DNA from: DASYKT01 sp035995185
GTDB taxonomy: Bacteria; Acidobacteriota; Blastocatellia; Pyrinomonadales; Pyrinomonadaceae
Length of the DNA stretch: 64,000 nt
Direction: 5' to 3'
Assembly: GCA_035995185.1 (NCBI GenBank)
Contig: DASYKT010000042.1
Span: 62,001 to 126,000, forward strand
The notes beneath the pieces were generated by a model. It worked only from the letters and a program-made list of their open reading frames with translations. It was not told the origin of the DNA and did no database searches. The first letter of the stretch is position 1. Every line of letters starts with the position of its first letter. The position numbers and the translations under genes were made by a program. Below are positions 54,158-62,855 of this stretch, piece after piece.

Positions 54158-54604
54158 TTAAGCGCCGGCCGTTTTCATCATTTCTGCGCGGGCGGCCATC
54201 ATGTTTTTCAGCATGTTGCGGCGCTGTTCGCATATCGCCTTATAGTCAGGCATGCGCGAAACCCAGGCTTCGAGACGCCCGCCAAAGTTCTGGTTGTTTG
54301 TGATCGTGCGGATCTCTTCGAGAAACGGTTCGACCTTGGCGAAAACGACGACGCCCTCACCGCTGGCTTCGTTGAACATTTCCTCGTCGATGGCGCCGTG
54401 ATTGACGAAAGACGCGGCCATGTCCCAATAGCTGAACACCATGCGGAAGTAGGCGCTGGTGTCAGGATGCACCATAGCACCCATCACATCCTGGGCGGAT
54501 TCGGGAAAGAAAGTGATAAACCAGTTGCGCGCATCGCGCATGGTGGCTTCGCGGCGCAAGTCGTAAAGTTTCATTAACAGATCTGCAGATTTAGCTTTGC
54601 TCAT
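54158..54604 (-). CDS. Hypothetical protein
   Basis: 148 residues, mostly helical, with no signal peptide. Features are an Arg-rich start (LYDLRREATMRDARNWF), aromatic stretches (YFRMVFSYWDMAASFV) and a Met/Ala-rich C-terminus (KNMMAARAEMMK). A GGAGT site lies upstream. I do not recognise the family. The even spacing of conserved-looking Trp/Phe suggests a small helical bundle. Confidence 0.65.
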   Translation of the reverse strand: MSKAKSADLLMKLYDLRREATMRDARNWFITFFPESAQDVMGAMVHPDTSAYFRMVFSYWDMAASFVNHGAIDEEMFNEASGEGVVVFAKVEPFLEEIRTITNNQNFGGRLEAWVSRMPDYKAICEQRRNMLKNMMAARAEMMKTAGA

Positions 54605-54729
54605 AGGTACTCCTTAAAGGTTTTTCAAAACTTAGCTTTCAGGCGGCCTTATGTCAAATGAAGATTTTTGAAACCGTTTTAGTTTGCCGGACGAATTTGT
54701 GCGCGAGTCCAATTTTGGGGAGAGATCTA

Positions 54730-55131
54730 ATGTCAACTGAAAATAAAGATGTAGTCAGCCGTTTTATTAACGAATACCAGACCGCTGCCCGCGAAGAGGT
54801 TGCGAATGAGTTGCTGGCCGATGATTTCGTCGACCACTCCGCTCTGCCCGGCCTGACGCCGGACAAAGAGGGCGTGAAGAATCTATTTAAAATGCTGCGC
54901 GGCGCTTTCTCAGGCTTCCGCGCGGAAATATATGATCAGGTGGCGGAGGGCGATAAGGTGGTCACCCGAAAAAGCTTCTTTGGCGAGCACACCGGCGAGT
55001 TTTTCGGAGCCGCGCCGACCGGCCGCCCCATCCATATCGACGTGATCGATATTTTGACCGTCAAAAACGGCCAACTGGCTGAGCACTGGTGCCAGGTCGA
55101 TTTTGCCGGATTGATGCAGCAGATAAGTTAA
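54730..55131 (+). CDS. SnoaL-like polyketide cyclase family protein
   Basis: 133 residues from the ATG at 54730, with GGAGAG 8 bases upstream. It matches the SnoaL-like/ester cyclase group of the NTF2-like fold (VVSRFINEYQ, ADDFVDHSALPG, GEHTGEFFGAAPTGRPI, LAEHWCQVD). Most members are small cytosolic enzymes or binders of unknown substrate, so no reaction is assigned. A GC-rich palindrome cluster follows. Confidence 0.85.
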   Translation: MSTENKDVVSRFINEYQTAAREEVANELLADDFVDHSALPGLTPDKEGVKNLFKMLRGAFSGFRAEIYDQVAEGDKVVTRKSFFGEHTGEFFGAAPTGRPIHIDVIDILTVKNGQLAEHWCQVDFAGLMQQIS

Positions 55132-55134
55132 GTA

Positions 55135-55340
55135 TCGAGCGCGGGCATCTTGCCCGCAGCGAACGCAGAAGCGTTCGCAATTTAGCTCACGCCTCCAGGA
55201 AGAACGAGCTTAGTTTCCGGACATTAATGCAAAAGAGAACTACCTCGCGCGAGTCACTATTAATAGATACACGGAGGCTTAGCCTCCGTCAGTGATTTCC
55301 AGTCTCCCGGTAAGCCATAGGCTTACCGCACATCACTGCG
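55135..55340. repeat. Cluster of short palindromes
   Basis: GCGGGCATCTTGCCCGC, GCGAACGCAGAAGCGTTCGC, CGGAGGCTTAGCCTCCG and GGTAAGCCATAGGCTTACC in succession. The last two have counterparts at 56405-56490 before the next membrane-protein gene. Confidence 0.7.
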
Positions 55341-55372
55341 GCAAAGCCGCCAACTCCCGTTCCAACATTTTA

Positions 55373-55437
55373 TTGACAATCACTCTATTTCCAAATAAAT
55401 TATTTACATTAGTTTTCCCGCGAAGCCACGAACTCCC
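55373..55437 (+). promoter_or_regulatory. Promoter and conserved downstream box of the 55490 gene
   Basis: TTGACA (55373-55378), 17 bases, TAAATT (55396-55401), then GTTTTCCCGCGAAGCCACGA followed by ACTCCC (55412-55437). The same three parts occur at 56581-56653. Confidence 0.7.
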
Positions 55438-55489
55438 TGGTTCTTCAGCTTCATATCACAGTCACATTGTCGCACTTTGGAGGTGAAAA

Positions 55490-56023
55490 ATGGGTGGTTT
55501 TGCTCTGGTATTAGTAGGATGTTTTTTCGGAGTAGCAGCTATTGTTGCGCGGGCGATCGTCTTTAGAAAAGACGGCAGAAAAATACAATTTGAAAAAGCA
55601 TCATCCAAATGGTGGTATTACCTGTGTGCAACGTTGGCGATGTTCGGAACCGGGCTGGCCGCGCTGGGTTTCTTCCTGTTGATCTCGGATACGCCATACG
55701 TGCAAACTGCCGGTAAGGCGGCCCCGGCATATTCTTCGGCCATCGGAATTTTATCTATTCTGGCCGCGGGCGTCACAGCCGGATTTTTTTCCTTCACCTA
55801 TAACAATGTCGGTGGAAAAGAGGTCGTTTTGCCGACACTTATATCCGTCTGTTTTGTGATCATGTTCTACCTGGTATTCGGCGCGATCAGCTTTTATATG
55901 GGGCGGGACAAAGGGATCCATGACATCGAATTTATCACGCCGCTGGGGACGATAATCATGTGGCTTCTGCTGGCCGCTAACGTCGGATACGACTTCCTGG
56001 ATTACCGCGATCATAATCCGTAA
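55490..56023 (+). CDS. Hypothetical four-helix membrane protein
   Basis: 177 residues, ATG behind GGAGGTGAAAA. Four to five hydrophobic helices are visible (FALVLVGCFFGVAAIVARAI, YLCATLAMFGTGLAALGFFL, AIGILSILAAGVTAGFF, LISVCFVIMFYLVFGAI, IIMWLLLAANVGYDFL). The loops are short, and no motif or family is recognised. It shares its promoter design with the membrane-protein gene at 56761. Confidence 0.7.
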   Translation: MGGFALVLVGCFFGVAAIVARAIVFRKDGRKIQFEKASSKWWYYLCATLAMFGTGLAALGFFLLISDTPYVQTAGKAAPAYSSAIGILSILAAGVTAGFFSFTYNNVGGKEVVLPTLISVCFVIMFYLVFGAISFYMGRDKGIHDIEFITPLGTIIMWLLLAANVGYDFLDYRDHNP

Positions 56024-56580
56024 GATCCGCCACCGACAAAATAACCTACGGGTGTTCCGTTCCACCTTCCGAGTGTGAAAATGGAACACCGGAACACTTT
56101 AAAGAGCGAACTGTTTGATCGTAAAAGACTTCGGGACAATGCGCTGGAACGGGGTGATTGCCGGTTCGTAAGTGAATTTGGCTGATTGGGCCTGCCTTTT
56201 GTGAGATCACCGTGATTTGATGTTCCACTTTTTTGTAAAAATGGAACAAAAATGAACGCACTTTCGGAAGATTCGGGTTTCAAAGATCAAAGCCCGGACA
56301 GCATAACTCAATGCGAGGACCTTCCGGAAGAGACGTTTTGGGAAGTTGGTGAAGTCAACAGAAGTTGGATAGCTTCACGGCTTTGCCGGCAGGTTTGATC
56401 ATTATCTTGGCGGAGGCTGAGCCTCCGGGGTATCTATTAAGAAGCGACTGACGGAAAGGCAAGCCTTTTCCCACAGCACGGCGGCGGAGCCGCAAACCCC
56501 TCGCCCCCAGTAAACGCTTATTTACTGATTCAAAGACCCGCGGATCAAACGTCGCGGGCCTGTGCGCCGGTAAATTTTTA
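56024..56580. other. Long spacer before the 56761 gene
   Basis: It contains GTTCC/GGAAC palindromes near 56045-56100, a 48-codon open frame at 56252-56398 with no good ribosome site or known similarity, and a palindrome pair at 56405-56490 (CGGAGGCTGAGCCTCCG; GGCAAGCC). I do not support a gene here. Confidence 0.45.
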
Positions 56581-56653
56581 TTGACAATATTAGGGTTTGC
56601 GAATAAATTAACCGCATAGCTTTACCCGAGTTTTCCCATAAAGCACGAACCCG
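56581..56653 (+). promoter_or_regulatory. Promoter and conserved downstream box of the 56761 gene
   Basis: TTGACA (56581-56586), 17 bases, TAAATT (56604-56609), then GTTTTCCCATAAAGCACGAA followed by CCC (56630-56653), matching 55373-55437. Confidence 0.7.
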
Positions 56654-56760
56654 CAATTCGGCTTTTGAGTCTTGAATTCAATTAAATTATCAAAATAATA
56701 CAAACGGAAGAGACTTCCAGCTAACGGTCTTACACTTCTCACACATCGAACAGGACTTTA

Positions 56761-58020
56761 ATGGATAAAGAAAATGAGCCGATCAAAACAGGCACGGACG
56801 ATAAATTGCTCGTCTCTCCCAGAGATACCAAAATATGGATGTACACTAAAGCGTTGCTTTGGAGTGAATGGCCTGTATTTAGACAGATAAAAGCTCTAAT
56901 AAAACTTGTATTCGTTGAATTAGCCCCGGACATACCAGTATCTCTGACCCGGACTTTTAGCGGTAACGATGGTTATCAGGCTGCGATCTACGGATATTTC
57001 GTTACTTTCTTTTTCTGTTTTGTTGTTAATTTGGCCGGGTCGTATGTGGCGGGAACTTTTTCCGGAACAGATCCGGATCGCTTATATTTCTCTCAGGACT
57101 GGTACAACCTGCTGCTTTATATGGTTGTATGCCCGTTGTACGTTGGGTTCGGATGCTGGTTGATCGCGGCCGTAATTAAGGGTTGGGGCGAAGTAAAATC
57201 TCTGAATCAGGAACTCGAATCCGAAGAAACAGAAGAGCCGGAAACCGAGAAAAAAAAGATCCCCTTTTTTTATCGGCTGAAACTTTTAATACTGGGATAT
57301 GAATCTAATCTTGAAGAATATCCGGTTCCCAGGAAAAAGAAGATCCCATTTAAGGCCTATTTTCTCACCTTTTTAATTCTTGGCCTCGCATTTTTTGCGA
57401 TCTCAAACTACATCAAAGACATCATGGATGTAGCCAACGTTCCGAAACATTATTGGTTCGTAGAATACAGCGATGCCAAAGGCCGGTATTTAGGGCCGCT
57501 GGGAGTGTATTATTTTTTGTTGAACTTTGTGCTGCTGGTTATCACTCTTACGGTAGTGATGTTTTTTATGTCTATTTTTTCTTCGGTTATAGAGGTAGGA
57601 AATACTTTGGAAAAGGCCGCGCCGATCAACGATCTGAATAAAGAAAAAATAAGTAAAAAACTAGCTTCCTTTACGGAGGCATATATCCTGGCCAAATGGT
57701 TGACGTTCTTTTACATGATCAATTTCTACATCTGGGAGGCGTCGCCTCTGGGTAGAACCGGCAACTTATACATTACCTGGTTTTTTATCTCCCTGATCGG
57801 AGTCGTATTTGTCTCGATCCCGAGGTATTTTGTTGAACTGCAATGGCACAACTATAAATTTAAGACGGGCCAGATAAAAGAAGATTTCGATGGATATGAC
57901 GATATCCGTCCGTTTGGGATGAGGCTGATCGCAAGCATTCTGGATACCGTAATGATAGGCGGCTTTATCACAGGCGTAGGGAGCAACCTGCTAAGGTTTT
58001 TGGTCCAGCGTTTCTCATAA
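56761..58020 (+). CDS. Hypothetical multi-pass membrane protein
   Basis: 419 residues. About six membrane segments are seen (AIYGYFVTFFFCFVVNLAGS, LLLYMVVCPLYVGFGCWLIA, AYFLTFLILGLAFFAISNYI, YYFLLNFVLLVITLTVVMFF, FFYMINFYIWEASPLG, LYITWFFISLIGVVFVSI), with an acidic cytosolic loop (about 145-200, EESEETEEPETEKK). No family is recognised. It is paired by promoter structure, not by sequence, with the gene at 55490, which suggests joint regulation. Confidence 0.7.
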   Translation: MDKENEPIKTGTDDKLLVSPRDTKIWMYTKALLWSEWPVFRQIKALIKLVFVELAPDIPVSLTRTFSGNDGYQAAIYGYFVTFFFCFVVNLAGSYVAGTFSGTDPDRLYFSQDWYNLLLYMVVCPLYVGFGCWLIAAVIKGWGEVKSLNQELESEETEEPETEKKKIPFFYRLKLLILGYESNLEEYPVPRKKKIPFKAYFLTFLILGLAFFAISNYIKDIMDVANVPKHYWFVEYSDAKGRYLGPLGVYYFLLNFVLLVITLTVVMFFMSIFSSVIEVGNTLEKAAPINDLNKEKISKKLASFTEAYILAKWLTFFYMINFYIWEASPLGRTGNLYITWFFISLIGVVFVSIPRYFVELQWHNYKFKTGQIKEDFDGYDDIRPFGMRLIASILDTVMIGGFITGVGSNLLRFLVQRFS

Positions 58021-58065
58021 CGACGCGAATCCTATCCCAAATTTTCACGATAAATTGGCCCAAAA

Positions 58066-60486
58066 TTATTCGATGGTCGCCGTAATATCCGTTGAAGCCT
58101 GATCTCCAGTCCACACTTGCGGGGCATCGACGGAAATATCCACTTTTCCGTAATCCATCGCAAATTGCAGGACCTCGTCGATAGACTCGACCGGGGTTAT
58201 CTGCATTTCGTCGAGAACTTCCTCGGGAATGTCGGCCAGGTCTTTTTCGTTGTCTTTCGGGATGATGACGGTCTTGACTCCGAAGCGGTGCGCCGCCAGA
58301 AGTTTTTCCTTCAAACCGCCGATCGGTAGAACTTTGCCGCGCAGGGTTATCTCACCGGTCATTGCTACATCGTGACGCACGGCGACGTTCGTCAGCGCCG
58401 AAACCATCGCTACCGCCATGGTGATACCGGCCGAAGGGCCGTCTTTCGGAATAGCGCCTTCGGGCACGTGGATGTGGAGGTCTTTTTCGCGAATGAATTC
58501 GGTATCGATGCCGAGTTTTTCCGCGCGGGTGCGGACGCAGGTCAGCGCGGTGTGGGCCGATTCCTGCATTACTTCGCCGAGTTTTCCGGTCAGGCGCACC
58601 TCGCCTTTACCTTTCACCAGCGTGGCTTCGATCTGCAGAATATCACCGCCCACTTCCGTCCAGGCCAGCCCGTTCACCAAACCGATCTCGCTGGTCAAAG
58701 CGATGTCCTGTTTGCGGAACTTGATCGTACCCAGCAGGTCGCGCACTTTCTCAGCCGAGATGACTTCGCGAAAATCGCTGTTATCTTTTGCGTCGACAAA
58801 TTTACGAGCTACTTTGCGCAGGCACGAGCCGAGCTGGCGCTCCAGGCTGCGGACGCCCGCTTCGCGCGTGTAGTGGCGAATAACTTCGAGGATTCCGTCG
58901 TCGGTAAAGGTGATCTTTTCCGGGTCGAGGCCGTTGCCTTCGGATTGTTTCGGGATCAGATGCCGCTTGGCGATCTGAAGTTTTTCCTTCTCGGTGTAAC
59001 CGGAGAGCGAAATTATTTCCAGCCTGTCCTGCAGCGCCGGCGGAATAGTATGCAGCACATTCGACGTGGCGATAAAAAACACCTGCGACAGATCGTAATC
59101 CACATCGAGATAGTGATCGCGGAAAGTGTGGTTCTGTTCCGGGTCGAGCACTTCTAAAAGCGCCGCCGCCGGGTCGCCGCGAAAATCGTGTCCCAGTTTA
59201 TCTACTTCGTCGAGCAGCATTACCGGGTTAACGGTACCGGCGCGCTTCATTAACTGAAGAATTTGCCCCGGCAGGGAACCGATATAAGTGCGGCGATGGC
59301 CACGGATCTCGGCTTCGTCATGAACGCCGCCGAGGCTAAAGCGGACAAATTTTCTACCGGTGGCGCGGGCGATCGATTTACCCAGGCTGGTCTTACCAAC
59401 TCCCGGAGGGCCGACGAAACAAAGGATCGTGCCTTTCGGATTTTTTACCAATTGGCGCACGGCCAGGTATTCTAAAATGCGTTCCTTGATCTTTTCCAGA
59501 CCGTGATGGTCTTCGTTCAAAATATCTTCGGCATTGTTCAGATCGTTGATCTCTTCTGAGCGCGCCTGCCAGGGAATGTTCACCAGCCAATCAATATAGG
59601 TGCGCGAAACGGTGCTCTCGGCCGACATCGGCGCCATCGTTTCCAGCCGCGAAAGTTCCTGCAAGGCTTTTTCTTTCGCCTCGTCGGTCATGCCGACCTC
59701 TTCGATCTTTGTTTTTAATTCTTCCAGCTCGGCCTTTTCGTCTTTGCGTCCCAGCTCTTTATGGATGGCCTTGATCTGTTCGTTCAAATAATACTCGCGC
59801 TGCGCCTTTTCCATCTGCCGCTTGGTGCGGGTGTGAACCTGGCGGTCGAGCTGTTTTTTATCGATCTCTATTTCTAAAACTTCGATCAGTTTTTGCAGGC
59901 GGTCCTGTACCGAGGGGATCTCCAGCAGCAGCTGTTTTTCTTCGACGGGCACTTTCAGATGCGACGAAAGAGTATCGGCAATGTGCGCCGGGATCGTGCC
60001 GCGCAGCGAAGCGTGCAGCGAATCCGTATAAGCGTCGGGCGAAAGACGCATTAATTGTTCGACCAGGTTATGCAGTTTCTGCAGCAGGCCGTCCGTGCGA
60101 TAACCCGATTCATTGGTAGAGACGATCCGCCGGACCGTCGCATACAACAGGTCTTCCTGACGATCGACCTTGATCGTGGTGGCGCGTTCGCGGCCTTCGA
60201 CCACGACCTTTATCTGCCCGTTTTCCTGTTTCTGCGCCTGCAGGATGCGGCCGATAGTACCGATCTGGTAAACCTGCTCGGGCGTCGGCTCGTCGATAGT
60301 GGCATCGTGCTGGGTCGCGAGAAAGATATAACGATCGCCGGTCAGGGCGTGTTCCAGCGCGCGCACCGAATTCGGGCGGCCTATTTTGAACGCAACTTTG
60401 GTGAAAGGGAATATCACCACGTCGCGGATCGGGACCATGGGAAAACGCGCTATGTCCTGGGGCATCTGATCAGTGTATTCGTCCAT
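58066..60486 (-). CDS. lon: ATP-dependent protease Lon
   Basis: 806 residues, the normal length. The N-terminal substrate domain starts PMVPIRDVVIFP. The AAA+ domain has Walker A GPPGVGKTSLGK near residue 362 and Walker B MLLDEVDKLG. The C-terminal protease has the catalytic Ser in PKDGPSAGITMA near residue 685 and the Lys in GGLKEKLLAAHR. It degrades misfolded and regulatory proteins in the cytosol. It is a single gene, convergent with 56761. No heat-shock operator was recognised upstream. Confidence 0.96.
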   Translation of the reverse strand: MDEYTDQMPQDIARFPMVPIRDVVIFPFTKVAFKIGRPNSVRALEHALTGDRYIFLATQHDATIDEPTPEQVYQIGTIGRILQAQKQENGQIKVVVEGRERATTIKVDRQEDLLYATVRRIVSTNESGYRTDGLLQKLHNLVEQLMRLSPDAYTDSLHASLRGTIPAHIADTLSSHLKVPVEEKQLLLEIPSVQDRLQKLIEVLEIEIDKKQLDRQVHTRTKRQMEKAQREYYLNEQIKAIHKELGRKDEKAELEELKTKIEEVGMTDEAKEKALQELSRLETMAPMSAESTVSRTYIDWLVNIPWQARSEEINDLNNAEDILNEDHHGLEKIKERILEYLAVRQLVKNPKGTILCFVGPPGVGKTSLGKSIARATGRKFVRFSLGGVHDEAEIRGHRRTYIGSLPGQILQLMKRAGTVNPVMLLDEVDKLGHDFRGDPAAALLEVLDPEQNHTFRDHYLDVDYDLSQVFFIATSNVLHTIPPALQDRLEIISLSGYTEKEKLQIAKRHLIPKQSEGNGLDPEKITFTDDGILEVIRHYTREAGVRSLERQLGSCLRKVARKFVDAKDNSDFREVISAEKVRDLLGTIKFRKQDIALTSEIGLVNGLAWTEVGGDILQIEATLVKGKGEVRLTGKLGEVMQESAHTALTCVRTRAEKLGIDTEFIREKDLHIHVPEGAIPKDGPSAGITMAVAMVSALTNVAVRHDVAMTGEITLRGKVLPIGGLKEKLLAAHRFGVKTVIIPKDNEKDLADIPEEVLDEMQITPVESIDEVLQFAMDYGKVDISVDAPQVWTGDQASTDITATIE

Positions 60487-60908
60487 TTTTTATGTAAAGC
60501 TTTCCGGTCGAAAAATTGTTGACAGTGTAATGAGGTTCTAATTTTATGATATTTCCGCAATTAAAAGCCAGTTTTGAAAAGAAATATCGATTTTTCTTTG
60601 AATTCGGTCAAATTGAATTATTTTTCGGGCGCGTAAGCTGTAGGCGTACCTGGAATTGAAGTGTCTCAATCAACATCAAAGCTTATGAAGTATGGTATCT
60701 GGATGGACGCAGGAAACCGCTGTTCGAATTTCAAAAGGTATTTTCCTTATCGAGATCGACATCCGCATAAGATAGGGTCACGAATGTCACCGATAACACG
60801 AATAAAGTGTAATCGGTGGCTAAAAAGAAACGTGGGCCACTCACACCAGCTTGAATGTTCCGATATTTGGAGGTTTTTGCGAAAAAACGAAAAATCCGGT
60901 GCTTAGTC
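60487..60908. other. Spacer between lon and the small 61005 gene
   Basis: No credible gene. An 81-codon frame at 60661 runs through a CACGAA repeat and has no ribosome site. A CACGAA array is at 60778-60821. The left part should hold the lon promoter. Confidence 0.45.
60778..60821. repeat. CACGAA-family hairpin (degenerate)
   Basis: GTCACGAATGTCACCGATAA and ACACGAATAA are followed by GTGTAATCGGTGGC, an imperfect partner arm. Confidence 0.6.
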
Positions 60909-60936
60909 TTGACACAAAATGATTATGAGGTAAAAT
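60909..60936 (+). promoter_or_regulatory. Promoter of the 61005 gene
   Basis: TTGACA (60909-60914), 16 bases, TAAAAT (60931-60936). It is placed about 70 bases before the GTG start. Confidence 0.65.
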
Positions 60937-61004
60937 ATTATTGAAATTGGATTTCAATTTCTATTAATAATATTATTTATACGTAATTATTGGAGTTAAA
61001 TTAA

Positions 61005-61283
61005 GTGCAGCAGAGAGCAATCCTTCAACCTTCGGTTTCAACAGACAATGAGCGCAAAATAGAGGCGGTCCTGCGTGATGACAGCACCGTAATGCTTAAG
61101 TTTTCAACCTGGCGTGACGATCTCGGATGGACGTGCCAGAAGACGATCGAAGTAGCGCCCGAAATGCTGGACGACCTGCATCACACCCTTACGGCTATGC
61201 GATACCGCGTCAACCGCAAGAAAGTCGAGCAGGGGGGCACGGTGACCAACTCTAAAGTAATAGAATTTCCGAACGTCGCTTAA
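61005..61283 (+). CDS. Small hypothetical protein
   Basis: 92 residues from a GTG, with TTGGAG upstream. It contains a strand-rich core (EAVLRDDSTVMLKFSTW, GWTCQKTIEVAPEML) and a helix (DDLHHTLTAMRYRVNRKK), a layout faintly like PC4-type ssDNA-binding proteins. That is only a fold impression. It has its own promoter and a strong terminator, so it is likely expressed as a single gene. Confidence 0.7.
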   Translation: MQQRAILQPSVSTDNERKIEAVLRDDSTVMLKFSTWRDDLGWTCQKTIEVAPEMLDDLHHTLTAMRYRVNRKKVEQGGTVTNSKVIEFPNVA

Positions 61284-61310
61284 ATCTCTTCTTCAAATAG
61301 GCGAATAAAA

Positions 61311-61336
61311 AAGCAGGCTGAAATTTAGCCTGCTTC
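61311..61336. terminator. Bidirectional terminator
   Basis: AAGCAGGCT-GAAATTT-AGCCTGCTT is followed by CTTTTTT rightward and TTTTTTATTCG leftward. It ends both the 61005 gene and the ferritin-like gene. Confidence 0.88.
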
Positions 61337-61361
61337 TTTTTTGTTTCAATTTCGCCAGGTG

Positions 61362-61823
61362 TTAACTTACCTGTCTTAAAACTATTCTTTCCTGCCCGGC
61401 CTTGCTCTGCCGCTCGGAAGTAAGTTTTTCCAATTCTTCGATATGGACCTGTTCACCGGCGATCTGTTCTTCCAGCATAAATTTTGTCGGCAGATCTTCT
61501 TCGCCGCATGAAGCCCAGGCAGCCTTGTATATATCCATCGCCGCGCGTTCCAGTTCGAGATCCTGTTTCAGCATTTCTTTCAGATCGGTCGACTGGCGGA
61601 TAAGCGCGGGTTCCACGGTCGGAATGCCGCCCAGCGCGACTACCTTGTCGCCCAGCATATTGACGTGCTTTTGGGCTTCCTCGGCCTGGTCGCGAAAGAA
61701 ATCGCAGAAAACTTCGCGCTCAGTGCCGGTCACCAGAAAACTATGCTGCGTATATTGGATCACGCCGGAGATCTCCAGCGCCAGCGCTTTATTAAGGTTA
61801 TCTATCAGTTCGCCTCTTGCCAT
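61362..61823 (-). CDS. Ferritin-like/bacterioferritin family protein
   Basis: 153 residues. Di-iron ligands are expected at the Glu of LALEISGV, the ExxH-like DQAEEAQKHVNM, the Glu of LELERAAM, and EEQIAGEQVHIEEL near the C-terminus. This pattern matches the bacterioferritin/ferritin-like four-helix bundle. No heme-ligand Met is identified with certainty, and it could be a rubrerythrin-like or Dps-like relative. It likely stores iron or reacts with peroxide in the cytosol. It has a strong promoter of its own. Confidence 0.85.
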   Translation of the reverse strand: MARGELIDNLNKALALEISGVIQYTQHSFLVTGTEREVFCDFFRDQAEEAQKHVNMLGDKVVALGGIPTVEPALIRQSTDLKEMLKQDLELERAAMDIYKAAWASCGEEDLPTKFMLEEQIAGEQVHIEELEKLTSERQSKAGQERIVLRQVS

Positions 61824-61868
61824 AATTTTTCACCGCCTCTTGAGTTATTTACTCTCGGTTACAATGAC

Positions 61869-61897
61869 AATATACGACAGTCTTAAATCGATGTCAA
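61869..61897 (-). promoter_or_regulatory. Promoter of the ferritin-like gene
   Basis: Read leftward, TTGACA (61897-61892), exactly 17 bases, TATATT (61874-61869). The -10 is followed by GTCATTGTAACCGAGAG, where an iron- or peroxide-responsive operator might lie, but no clear Fur/PerR box is identified. Confidence 0.7.
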
Positions 61898-61961
61898 GCT
61901 AAACTATTGCAAATTAAAGACTTAGAATTGAAATTCATTTTCAAATTCAATTAAGAATTTT

Positions 61962-62104
61962 CACCACAAAGACACAAAGCACACAAAGAAAGACATAAGA
62001 GAAACAATAAATTTCACGAATTACCCAAATGATACGTGTAATTCGAAGAATTAGCTGTTTTCTTTTATCTGTCCTTAGTGTGCTTTGTGTCTTTGTGGTG
62101 AAAA
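61962..62104. repeat. CACAAAG-variant of the CACGAA repeat
   Basis: Outer arms TTCACCACAAAGACACAAAG and CTTTGTGTCTTTGTGGTGAA enclose an inner GAATTACCC...GTAATTCG palindrome. It lies just after the SDR stop. Confidence 0.75.
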
Positions 62105-62105
62105 A

Positions 62106-62855
62106 TTAAGTTACCGCGCCGCCGTCCACAATGACGACCTCGCCGCTCATAAAGCTGTTACGGTCACTGCACATAAAGGCAGCGTATTCAGCCAGTTCGG
62201 AGGGTTTCCCGGGGCGCCCTTTGGCTACCCAGAAATCGTGCATTTGCAGCAGGCGCTCGGGAAGCGTGTTGCCGAGGTCGGTGTCAAAGATACCGGCGGC
62301 GATGGCGTTTACGGTGATACCGAAATTGGCGGCCTCACGCGAGAGGCATTTGGTAAAGCCGATCATCGCGGCCTTTGAGGTAGCGTAGTGAACAGAGGTC
62401 GGCAGGCTGCGGATCGCCCCGACAGAGGTGATATTGAGAATATTGCCGACGCGTTCGCGGATCATCTGTTTGTAAAAAGGCTTGGTGACGGCAAAAAGGC
62501 TGTTCACATTTGTATCGACCACCCAATCCCAGGACCTGTCGGTGGTGGTGGCGAAATTGTCCCCTTTATTGACGGCCGCGTTGTTGACCAGCACATTGAT
62601 CGAACCCCAGGCATCTTTTATTTCGCGGGCGATGTGTTTCATTCCATAGCGGTCGGTGACGGAAACTTTGAAAGAGAGAGCGCGGCGGCCAAAAGCTTCG
62701 ATCTTCTTTTTCACTTCTTCCGCGAGGCTGTCGCTGGAGTGATAATTAAAAGCTACGTCTGCGCCTTCGCGGGCGAAAACCTCACAGATCGCGGCGCCGA
62801 TGCCGCGGGTGCCGCCCGACACAAAAGCACGTTTTCCTTCGAGTAAAAGAGTCAC
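62106..62855 (-). CDS. Short-chain dehydrogenase/reductase (FabG-like)
   Basis: 249 residues from the GTG at 62855, with AAGGAAC upstream. The longer frame upstream is AT-rich and not family sequence. It has the SDR cofactor motif SGGTRGIGAAI, NNAAVN, catalytic Ser in NITSVGAI, the Tyr-x-x-x-Lys in YATSKAAM and a substrate loop (GIFDTDLGN). It reduces or oxidises a carbonyl with NAD(P)H. The closest relatives in my memory are 3-oxoacyl-ACP reductases, but the substrate is not certain. Confidence 0.9.
   Translation of the reverse strand: MTLLLEGKRAFVSGGTRGIGAAICEVFAREGADVAFNYHSSDSLAEEVKKKIEAFGRRALSFKVSVTDRYGMKHIAREIKDAWGSINVLVNNAAVNKGDNFATTTDRSWDWVVDTNVNSLFAVTKPFYKQMIRERVGNILNITSVGAIRSLPTSVHYATSKAAMIGFTKCLSREAANFGITVNAIAAGIFDTDLGNTLPERLLQMHDFWVAKGRPGKPSELAEYAAFMCSDRNSFMSGEVVIVDGGAVT

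Noticed and set aside
56252..56398. 48-codon open frame in the long spacer before 56761
   Set aside because: No clear ribosome site, no recognisable similarity, ends in a palindrome cluster.
60700..60760. Possible tRNA because of a GTTCGAAT word
   Set aside because: No acceptor or anticodon stems can be formed around it.
60661..60906. 81-codon open frame upstream of the 61005 gene
   Set aside because: It runs through a CACGAA repeat, has no ribosome site and no protein-like composition.
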